A stretch of 34,981 bases of DNA from Clostridia bacterium (GTDB lineage Bacteria > Bacillota > Clostridia > Oscillospirales > CAG-382), in NCBI GenBank assembly GCA_017436675.1, contig JAFSCS010000022.1, forward strand, positions 1 to 34,981, written 5' to 3'. This document shows positions 1 to 6,053 of the stretch, in pieces; positions within the stretch are counted from its first letter, which is position 1; every line of letters starts with the position of its first letter. Below the pieces are notes generated by a model. That model ran no database searches. It was not told the origin of the DNA and worked only from the letters and a program-made list of their open reading frames with translations. A program made the translations under genes and the position numbers.

Positions 1-123
1 CTGAAAACCTATGAGGAGGCTCGCCTCCTCATAGGTGAGTTCATTCGTTTCTACAACAACGAAAGAATACAAACTAAAACAAAACTGACTCCGCTTGAAA
101 AACGAAGTCAGTATATTGCTTAA
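1..123 (+). CDS. IS3-family transposase, C-terminal fragment
   Basis: The frame is open from the left edge and stops with TAA at 121-123, giving about 40 residues. It contains the segment FIRFYNNERIQ followed by KLTPLEKR. The YNxxR(I/P)Q...L(T/S)P signature is typical of the end of the rve integrase core in IS3-family OrfB transposases, where it follows the catalytic DDE residues. The catalytic residues themselves lie outside the window, so activity cannot be judged. The stop is followed within 60 bp by a plausible terminal inverted repeat, so this is the intact 3' end of an element and not an internal fragment. No other IS piece is visible in the window. Confidence 0.85.
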   Translation: MKTYEEARLLIGEFIRFYNNERIQTKTKLTPLEKRSQYIA

Positions 124-181
124 AACTTAATATTTACTACCATAGTAGCTTTTTTGTGCTGTCCGTACAAATCGGGGCACA
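1..181 (+). mobile_element. Right end of an IS3-family insertion sequence
   Basis: Downstream of the transposase stop, 151-181 reads TTTTTGTGCTGTCCGTAC... and ends in GGGGCACA. Read inward on the other strand it begins TGTGCCCCGATT, which fits the TG...CA termini of IS3-type elements. A short hairpin (CTAC-CATA-GTAG, 137-148) followed by T residues sits between the stop and the end. The left end and target duplication are outside the window, so the exact boundary (about 181) is inferred. Confidence 0.6.
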
Positions 182-208
182 ACAGGGTTACCATATAAGC
201 TCTTATTC

Positions 209-1603
209 TTATTGAAGATCGTCGGGACGGTACATCGTCTCGGGTCTGTTTTCGTTGTCATAGACCTCAAACGGATCGTAGTATTCCATCATTCTGTCGT
301 AGAATTTATAGGAGCCGTCATCGGACTGACGTGTTGCGTACAACAAGGTCTGTCCCGTTACGTTAAATCTATCCATAAAGATATTGCCGACGCTTGCGCC
401 CTTTCCGGGGAAGCCGTTGATTAGGTAGTTCATTGTTGAAGTACCGTTGAATATCTTAAAGCCTGCATCAAGGAGCGCTTTGTGGTTAGCGGTATCGTAT
501 TTCGGCCAATCACCATAGGGGTAGATGAAGATATTGGTATCGCCAACGATGGATGCGACCTCTTCTTTCCATTTTCTACAGTCGCGAATGGTCTTTTCTT
601 CGCTGAAGTTACTCATTCTGCCGTGTGCATAGCTGTGGGATGCGAAGGTATAACCGTTTGCCTTCAACCAATCGACAACGACCTTTGCTTCCTTTCTTTC
701 CTTCGCTACGTCATAGCCTTGCTCTGCGAAGCTTGAGTCGGTACGGTATCCGAGGATACCCGCAAAGCCTGTCAATGCAAGTGTGATCTTTGCGCCTTCA
801 TAGGAGAAGTCGGGATGCATATCGATGAAATCCTCCAAAATAACGAAGATCTCATTGTCTTGGGAATACTCTTCTCTGCCGTCCTTGAAGAGTGTATACG
901 TCCATAGCTCATTATCTCTGATGACGAGCTTATCTACCATTCCTTGATTCGTCTTTTTCGGATCATAGACAACGTCGTCGATCGAGATCACGAGAGGTTT
1001 CTTTCCCTTCGGAACGGTAATTTTGCTTTTCATTTTTGCTTTTTCGACACCGTCTTCCTCATATATATCGTAGATGGAATTGAAGTCAACGAGGACGAAG
1101 TCGTTATCATAGAGCGATTGGAGCACCTTTTTCCACTCGGGAGCTGTCAAGCAATCGGTGAATGCTGCGTTGGACGCAAGCTCGGGATATGCTATCAAGC
1201 AATGGGTGAAAAGGTGACGGACGGAAAGTCCGCTTACTTGCCAAGTTTCGCCTGTATATGTGGGGCGAGATACCTCGGGTTCGCTCGTATCGGGCGGGGT
1301 TACAACAGGTTCGCTCGTATCGGGCTTCGGGGGCTCGGTGCTAACGTCGCCCGTGCTCGTGTCGGGTATTTCTGTGCTAACGTCACCCGTGCTTTCGTCT
1401 CCTGTGCTCGTATCGGGGAACGATTCGACGGAAACATCAATGTTCCCGCTGAGGATATCGCTGATATCGAGGTTCGGGATCGACGTAGCGGGGATACTCA
1501 CCTCACTCGGCTCGCCGAGAAGACCGCTTCCGAACAGTACGCCGAAGATGACTGCTACGAGGAGCAAAACGGTGAGGATAGCTATCATAAAATTATTTTT
1601 CAT
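209..1603 (-). CDS. Membrane-anchored polysaccharide deacetylase-like (NodB) protein
   Basis: A 464-residue exported protein. The N-terminus is short and basic and is followed by one hydrophobic segment (about residues 3-30) that should act as a signal anchor. Next comes a linker of roughly 100 residues built from repeated D-T-S-(T/E) and S-T-G-D-V words, then a NodB-like catalytic region. Visible NodB motifs are SIDD (about residue 207, the TFDDG position), HSYAH (about 322) and YPYGD (about 359), which would supply the metal-binding Asp-His-His set and the substrate groove. Its likely role is deacetylation of a cell-surface sugar polymer, but the family is broad. An upstream in-frame ATG at 1654 has no ribosome site and lies about 8 nt from the predicted transcription start. 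The ATG at 1603 is preceded by GGGAG, so it was chosen. Confidence 0.8.
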   Translation of the reverse strand: MKNNFMIAILTVLLLVAVIFGVLFGSGLLGEPSEVSIPATSIPNLDISDILSGNIDVSVESFPDTSTGDESTGDVSTEIPDTSTGDVSTEPPKPDTSEPVVTPPDTSEPEVSRPTYTGETWQVSGLSVRHLFTHCLIAYPELASNAAFTDCLTAPEWKKVLQSLYDNDFVLVDFNSIYDIYEEDGVEKAKMKSKITVPKGKKPLVISIDDVVYDPKKTNQGMVDKLVIRDNELWTYTLFKDGREEYSQDNEIFVILEDFIDMHPDFSYEGAKITLALTGFAGILGYRTDSSFAEQGYDVAKERKEAKVVVDWLKANGYTFASHSYAHGRMSNFSEEKTIRDCRKWKEEVASIVGDTNIFIYPYGDWPKYDTANHKALLDAGFKIFNGTSTMNYLINGFPGKGASVGNIFMDRFNVTGQTLLYATRQSDDGSYKFYDRMMEYYDPFEVYDNENRPETMYRPDDLQ

Positions 1604-1668
1604 TATTTTAGTTTCTCCCTCTTTATTTTTTTCTTTTTTTGTGGAGTTATTCATTTATTAACTTATAT

Positions 1669-1697
1669 ATTATAATTTATTTTTTCCATTAAGTCAA
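1669..1697 (-). promoter_or_regulatory. Sigma-A-type promoter for the NodB-like gene
   Basis: On the minus strand TTGACT (1697-1692) and a perfect TATAAT (1674-1669) are separated by 17 bp. The predicted start near 1662 gives a leader of about 59 nt to the ATG at 1603. Confidence 0.8.
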
Positions 1698-1720
1698 CAG
1701 AAAACGACATTTTTTGATAA

Positions 1721-1751
1721 AAAAATAAAAACGCCCCCGAAGGAGCGTTTT
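1721..1751 (-). terminator. Rho-independent terminator of the DUF4364-nth operon
   Basis: On the minus strand the stem AAAACGCTCC pairs with GGGGGCGTTTT around a TTCG tetraloop and is followed by a T-rich run. It lies about 100 bp past the nth stop codon. Confidence 0.85.
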
Positions 1752-1851
1752 AAAAGGAGAATATTTAGTTATAGAAAGTAAATAATGACGGAGGGGTGTT
1801 ATTCTGTTTTTATTATTCCGCACATATATATTTGTTGTCAAGTGGCAAGCA

Positions 1852-2478
1852 TTATTTATATTTACAAACGCTTTGCATTTCGCACTTATCACATTTTGGG
1901 CTTCGGGCGGTGCAGATATCCCTACCGAACATTACTATTCTATGGCAAAAGTCGGATTGCTCGCTCTTCGGGATCAATTTATCGAGCTCACGTTCCGTTG
2001 TAAGCGGGTCAGGCTTTGTCGTCAGACCGAGGCGATGGGTTATTCGGATACAATGGGTATCAGCTACGATACCACCGAGTCCATAGATATCGCCTCTTAC
2101 GAGGTTTGCGACCTTTCGACCTACGCCGCCGAGCGTCAGCAGGTCTTCCATTTCTTTCGGGACTTTGCCGTCGTATGTATCGCAGATACGCTTTGCACAA
2201 GCGCGGAGGTTTTTCGCTTTAGAATTATAGAGTCCGACGGAACGGATCAATTCTTCGAGCTCGCCCTCTTTACTTTCTGCCATTGCTTTTGCATCGGGCA
2301 GTTTTTCAAAAAGCGTTTTCGAGACGATATTTACTCTTACGTCGGTACACTGTGCGGACAATATTGCCATTACGAGTAGGCGAAACGGATCGCCGCCGGA
2401 GTCGAGCCCGCACTCGACGTTGCCATACAATTTTTTCAGGTATTCATCGAAAAGCGTTGCTTTTTCTTTTTTTGTCAT
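1852..2478 (-). CDS. nth: Endonuclease III (DNA glycosylase/AP lyase)
   Basis: Base-excision repair enzyme that removes oxidised pyrimidines and cleaves at abasic sites. The 208 residues match the normal family length. The helix-hairpin-helix reads LGGVGRKVAN with catalytic Lys122. The catalytic Asp is Asp140 in VADTH. The C-terminal [4Fe-4S] cysteines are 189, 196, 199 and 205, in the canonical C-x6-C-x2-C-x5-C spacing. All of these sit about two residues from the E. coli positions as remembered. The ATG overlaps the stop of the upstream DUF4364 gene (TAATG), so the two are probably translationally coupled in one transcript that ends at the terminator near 1730. Confidence 0.96.
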   Translation of the reverse strand: MTKKEKATLFDEYLKKLYGNVECGLDSGGDPFRLLVMAILSAQCTDVRVNIVSKTLFEKLPDAKAMAESKEGELEELIRSVGLYNSKAKNLRACAKRICDTYDGKVPKEMEDLLTLGGVGRKVANLVRGDIYGLGGIVADTHCIRITHRLGLTTKPDPLTTERELDKLIPKSEQSDFCHRIVMFGRDICTARSPKCDKCEMQSVCKYK

Positions 2479-3011
2479 TATTCGAAGATATAGTTCACGT
2501 CACCCGACAGCAACGCGAGGACTCCTTTATAGATATTATCGTTATTCTCGTTGAAGTTATCCTTCAATTTTTCCGCGTAGGCATAGTCGGTGAGCTTCAA
2601 GGAGAGCGAGAAGATCGTTTCGTCGTCTTTTTTCAGGTTGCAATTGAGCATTACGCTTTTGTCGGCGTTATACTCGATCTCAGCGGTGCTTTTGACATCG
2701 GTGCGATAGAAATAGTAGAGCTTATTCGCCGATCTTGCGGCTTTATGCATTATTCCCGAATACATCGATTCATATTTTTTTATTGCTGTATGCCCCGTCA
2801 GACTGATCTTAAAGGTTTCTTCTTCGCCATCGAGTTTTTCAACAAGTCCGTCACGAAGCAGCTCTACAAAAGAATCGGCAAATTCGAAGCCTGTTACGAC
2901 GCCGTCGTGGTCGGTTATATCGTTGAGACGGATATATGAAAGCGGTTCGTTGATGACCTCCAAAAGCGAGAGGATATATATTTTTATTTCTGTTTTATCT
3001 GATAATTTCAT
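2478..3011 (-). CDS. DUF4364 family winged-helix-like protein
   Basis: A 177-residue protein with the DUF4364 pattern. The N-terminal part (LSDKTEIKIYILSLLEVINEPLSY...) looks like a winged helix, with a segment reading SFVELLRDGLVEKL that resembles its recognition region. A beta-rich C-terminal half follows and ends in a short acidic stretch. Members are common in Firmicutes and often sit near housekeeping genes. Function is not established, and DNA binding is only an inference from the fold. It is the first gene of a two-gene unit with nth, with a 1-bp stop/start overlap. An AT-rich divergent promoter region separates it from the acyl carrier protein gene. Confidence 0.8.
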   Translation of the reverse strand: MKLSDKTEIKIYILSLLEVINEPLSYIRLNDITDHDGVVTGFEFADSFVELLRDGLVEKLDGEEETFKISLTGHTAIKKYESMYSGIMHKAARSANKLYYFYRTDVKSTAEIEYNADKSVMLNCNLKKDDETIFSLSLKLTDYAYAEKLKDNFNENNDNIYKGVLALLSGDVNYIFE

Positions 3012-3045
3012 TAAAAAAGCCTTTCGATCGATGATTGGTTTTTAT

Positions 3046-3074
3046 ATTATACACTATTTTTTGAAAAAATGTTG
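3046..3074 (-). promoter_or_regulatory. Probable promoter for DUF4364-nth
   Basis: A perfect TATAAT is at 3051-3046 on the minus strand. No good -35 is visible at 17 bp (CAACAT, 3074-3069), so this rests mainly on the -10 box. Confidence 0.45.
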
Positions 3075-3102
3075 AAAATTTTGAAAAAATTTGATTTTTC
3101 TA

Positions 3103-3131
3103 TTGAAAATCATTGAAATATGTTTTATTAT
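3103..3131 (+). promoter_or_regulatory. Promoter for the acpP-U32 operon
   Basis: TTGAAA (3103-3108), a 17-bp spacer and TATTAT (3126-3131). The surrounding sequence is highly AT-rich. The predicted start near 3138 gives a leader of about 25 nt. Confidence 0.65.
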
Positions 3132-3162
3132 ATATGAAAATAAATAAATGTGAGGTATGCTT

Positions 3163-3399
3163 ATGACAGAAATTTTTGACAAAGTAAAAGAGATTCTTTC
3201 CAAACAGTTGAGAATAGACGTTGCTCAGATCGATGACGATTCTGTTATCGTTGAGGATCTCGGCGCTGACTCTCTCGACCTCGTTGAAATGCTTATGACG
3301 TTTGAAGATACTTATGGTTTTTGCATTGAAGACGAAGACGCTGAAAAATTGCGCACGGTCAGAGACGTTGTTGAATACATAGAAAACAATGTTGAATAA
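3163..3399 (+). CDS. acpP: Acyl carrier protein
   Basis: A 78-residue acidic four-helix carrier. The phosphopantetheine site is Ser37 in LGADSLDLVE. Length, acidity and the sequence around the serine match fatty-acid-synthesis ACPs more closely than peptidyl carriers. The start is decided by the ribosome site. TGAGG (3151-3155) lies only 1 nt from the ATG at 3157 but 7 nt from the ATG at 3163, so the shorter product was chosen. The last 11 bp overlap the next gene. No other fatty-acid genes are nearby, so it may be a stand-alone or secondary ACP. It is distinct from the second carrier at 12846-13088. Confidence 0.9.
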   Translation: MTEIFDKVKEILSKQLRIDVAQIDDDSVIVEDLGADSLDLVEMLMTFEDTYGFCIEDEDAEKLRTVRDVVEYIENNVE

Positions 3400-5395
3400 A
3401 TTTGAGTTGCTTTCCCCCGCCGGTGATATGGAGTGCTTGAAGGCTGCCGTTTGGGGTGGTTGTGATGCTGTTTATTTAGGCGGAAGCAAATTTAACGCTC
3501 GCGGAAATGCGAGTAATTTTGACAACGATAATATTAAGAAGGCGGTAAATTTTTGCCGCCTTTTTGGTGTTGCGGTATATATTACTTTGAACACGCTCGT
3601 TTATGACAAAAACGTTTCCGAGATACTCGATTACGTTTCTTTTCTTGAGGATGAGGTGAAGCCTGACGCATACATCGTTCAAGACATTGGCTTGATGGCA
3701 CTCATTCACGAAAGGTATCCCGATGCTGTTATACACGCGAGTACTCAATGTTCCGTTCACTCCGCTCATTCGGTAGAGCTTTACAGATCACTTGGGGTTT
3801 CGCGGATAGTCGGTGCAAGGGAGATGACATTTGAGGATATCAAGGCTCTTTCCGAAAAGATAGAAGTCGAAATGTTCGTTCACGGAGCCCTTTGTGTTTC
3901 GCAAAGCGGGGGTTGTCTTTTTTCATCGATGGTTGCGAAAAACAGCGGCAACCAAGGAAGATGTGCTCAGCCTTGTCGACTTCCCTTCAAGGCAAAAAAC
4001 GAATATGCACTCAGTCTTCGCGATCTTTCGCTTTCAAGCTGCTTTACAAAGGTGCTTTCAAGCGGTGCAAGCTCGTTCAAGATCGAAGGGCGAATGAAGG
4101 ATCCAAAATACGTTTTCGGTGTCACGAGTGTATTCCGTAGACTCATCGACGAGAAACGGAATGCGACGAAAGAGGAAATACGGTTTCTCGGCGATCTTTT
4201 CACAAGAAGCGGATTCACAAAAGGATATTTTCAAGGTGATATCTCGAAAGCGATGTTTGGAAGACGAACTGAAGAAGACAAAGCACGTACTGCTTCAATT
4301 GAGCTTGAGATCGTTCCGAAAAAGCTTTTTTGTGATGCGCACTGTGTTATTACACGAAACGCGCCGATGATGTTGACCTTGAGCTATGGCGATATTTCGG
4401 CGACGGTATTCGGCTCTGTGCCAAACGAGGCGATCAGCTCACCGAGCGACAGCGAATCGGTGAAAAAACAGATCGCAAAGATGGGTGCTACCGATTTTGT
4501 TCTCGAAAAGTTTACTTGTGATATTGAGCCGAAGCTTAATGCTTCTCCGTCGGAGTTAAACAAGATGAGACGGGAAGCTTTGGAAAAGCTTTCGCTTGCG
4601 ATCATCGATAAAAACACACCCAAAAGAAGCGGGAGAGTTCCTGCAATTATAAAAAAGGGGGCGAGCGTTAAGACAGAAAGCTACGACGTATATCGCATTT
4701 ACTCGCCGTTTATTCCAAAAGGAATCGACGAAAATGATGTGCGGTATGTTGATATACCTATTCAAAATACGGCGATCTGGAAGCAATTCAGTGCGTCAAA
4801 GCTACGCTTGATCTTGCCAAGGGTGATATTACTTGCGGATGAAGACGAGGTCAGATCGCTTTTGGCGGAGGCGAAGGAATACGGTGTTTCCGATATTATA
4901 ATACAAAACTTATCCCATCTATCGTACTGTGGAGGATTCGAGGTTCACGCTTCACTTTCGCCCGCACCGACAAACAGCACGTCGATGCGCATTATTGCTC
5001 CGTTATTCAAGACAGTTGAGTTCTCCCCCGAGATGACCGAAAATGCTATTTCGAGAATTGAAAAGCCGATACCTACTGAGGCAATAATTTACGGTCGAGT
5101 TCCTTTGATGCACACGATGACTTGTGTTATTGAGAGCATGAGCTGTGGCGAATGCAAACGAGCAGGAAACGGCATTTGTACCGCAAGGCTTATCGACAGG
5201 ACGGGAGCATCGTTTCCAATAATTCGTGAATTTGGTCATCGGACGGTCGTTTTCAACTCTCACCCGACTTATTTATGTGACAAAGCGGAAAGGCTTGACA
5301 AATGCGGTGTCGGTGGACGGATATTCGTATTCACCGATGAAAAGGCGCTCGCGAATTGTCATTCGCCAAACATATTTACAAGAGGATATTTTTAA
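3389..5395 (+). CDS. U32 peptidase-family protein with DUF3656 (RlhA/TrhP-like RNA hydroxylation type)
   Basis: A 668-residue protein opening with the U32 hallmark ELLSPAGDMECLKAAVWGGCDAVYLGG, cut short here at its conserved core (about residues 6-32). The family signature EMFVHGALCVSQSGGC covers 161-176. Cys169, Cys176, Cys192 and Cys196 are candidate iron-sulfur ligands. The long second half (about 370-660) corresponds to the DUF3656 type and ends in a Cys-rich segment (MSCGECKRAGNGIC). Despite the peptidase name, characterised relatives carry out prephenate-dependent 5-hydroxylation of tRNA uridine or 23S rRNA cytidine, so RNA modification is the better guess. The ATG lies inside acpP with an 11-bp overlap and no strong ribosome site, suggesting coupled translation. 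Confidence 0.85.
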   Translation: MLNKFELLSPAGDMECLKAAVWGGCDAVYLGGSKFNARGNASNFDNDNIKKAVNFCRLFGVAVYITLNTLVYDKNVSEILDYVSFLEDEVKPDAYIVQDIGLMALIHERYPDAVIHASTQCSVHSAHSVELYRSLGVSRIVGAREMTFEDIKALSEKIEVEMFVHGALCVSQSGGCLFSSMVAKNSGNQGRCAQPCRLPFKAKNEYALSLRDLSLSSCFTKVLSSGASSFKIEGRMKDPKYVFGVTSVFRRLIDEKRNATKEEIRFLGDLFTRSGFTKGYFQGDISKAMFGRRTEEDKARTASIELEIVPKKLFCDAHCVITRNAPMMLTLSYGDISATVFGSVPNEAISSPSDSESVKKQIAKMGATDFVLEKFTCDIEPKLNASPSELNKMRREALEKLSLAIIDKNTPKRSGRVPAIIKKGASVKTESYDVYRIYSPFIPKGIDENDVRYVDIPIQNTAIWKQFSASKLRLILPRVILLADEDEVRSLLAEAKEYGVSDIIIQNLSHLSYCGGFEVHASLSPAPTNSTSMRIIAPLFKTVEFSPEMTENAISRIEKPIPTEAIIYGRVPLMHTMTCVIESMSCGECKRAGNGICTARLIDRTGASFPIIREFGHRTVVFNSHPTYLCDKAERLDKCGVGGRIFVFTDEKALANCHSPNIFTRGYF

Positions 5396-5397
5396 AT

Positions 5398-5425
5398 AAA
5401 CGAGCTTTAGGGCTCGTTTTATTTT
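5398..5425 (+). terminator. Rho-independent terminator after the U32 gene
   Basis: The stem AAACGAGC (5398-5405) pairs with GCTCGTTT (5412-5419) around a 6-nt loop and runs into TTTATTTTA. It starts 3 bp after the stop codon. Confidence 0.85.
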
Positions 5426-5432
5426 ATTAATA

Positions 5433-5460
5433 TTGACAATTCTTATCAATGTGTTATAAT
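5433..5460 (+). promoter_or_regulatory. Strong promoter with extended -10
   Basis: Consensus TTGACA (5433-5438), a 16-bp spacer and consensus TATAAT (5455-5460) preceded by TGT, the extended -10 form. It should drive the unknown gene at 5492 and the DUF4855 lipoprotein. Confidence 0.85.
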
Positions 5461-5491
5461 TTAATAAATTATCATACAAAGGAAAAATGAT

Positions 5492-6037
5492 ATGCATTCG
5501 AGTTGGAATTTTGATTTTTCGGCATTACCGAAATATGACGTTCGAGACAAAGCTCCATACGTTTATGACAAATTTTTTGAGATCAAAGAAAGCGATGCTT
5601 TATGCGGGATCTATTCTATCGTTGAAATATCGATGCTCAACTACATTGGAGCTTTAGTATTACTCAAAAACAAGTCAGAGCCTCGGGTGGTATTGAACGT
5701 TTCGGAAAATATTAATTTCACGGACAATTTTTCAAGGAGTGCGGACGGAAGATATATATTTTTGCAGGCAAGTTTTTTCGATAAGGCGAAGAAACGGATC
5801 GATCGCCCGATCGTTGTTTTTGATCTTTTAAAGGAGCGATTTTCAATTTTCAAAACCGAGAACCTTGGCCCTGCTTATGAGATAGTCGAAATAAAAAAAG
5901 GTGTATTCAAGGCTATTGCCGATGAGGTGCAGAAAAAGTCCGACAAGCGACTTCGAAGATTGACGAAAAAGAAGATCAGGTTAAATTGGTTACGATGGCA
6001 CGCGTTGGATCAATTTGAGATGTTTATAATGAGATAA
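5492..6037 (+). CDS. Conserved-looking protein of unknown function (181 aa)
   Basis: I do not recognise this family. The product is soluble, with no signal peptide or transmembrane segment. The centre looks beta-rich, with alternating strands such as YIGALVLLKNKSEPRVVLNVS and RPIVVFDLLKERFSIF (about 50-75 and 105-120). The tail is strongly basic (KKSDKRLRRLTKKKIRLNW, about 147-165). Translation is supported by an AAAGGA ribosome site about 10 nt upstream of the ATG and by a near-consensus promoter. Only 16 bp separate its stop from the start chosen for the DUF4855 lipoprotein, so they are probably co-transcribed. The basic tail could bind nucleic acid or phospholipid, but nothing fixes a function. 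Confidence 0.65.
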   Translation: MHSSWNFDFSALPKYDVRDKAPYVYDKFFEIKESDALCGIYSIVEISMLNYIGALVLLKNKSEPRVVLNVSENINFTDNFSRSADGRYIFLQASFFDKAKKRIDRPIVVFDLLKERFSIFKTENLGPAYEIVEIKKGVFKAIADEVQKKSDKRLRRLTKKKIRLNWLRWHALDQFEMFIMR

Positions 6038-6053
6038 CGAAATAGGATCGATG

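Noticed and set aside
944-1675. 243-codon plus-strand frame with Arg/Ala/Gly-rich repeats
   Set aside because: It is antisense to the NodB-like gene's low-complexity linker and runs over that gene's promoter; no motif is present.
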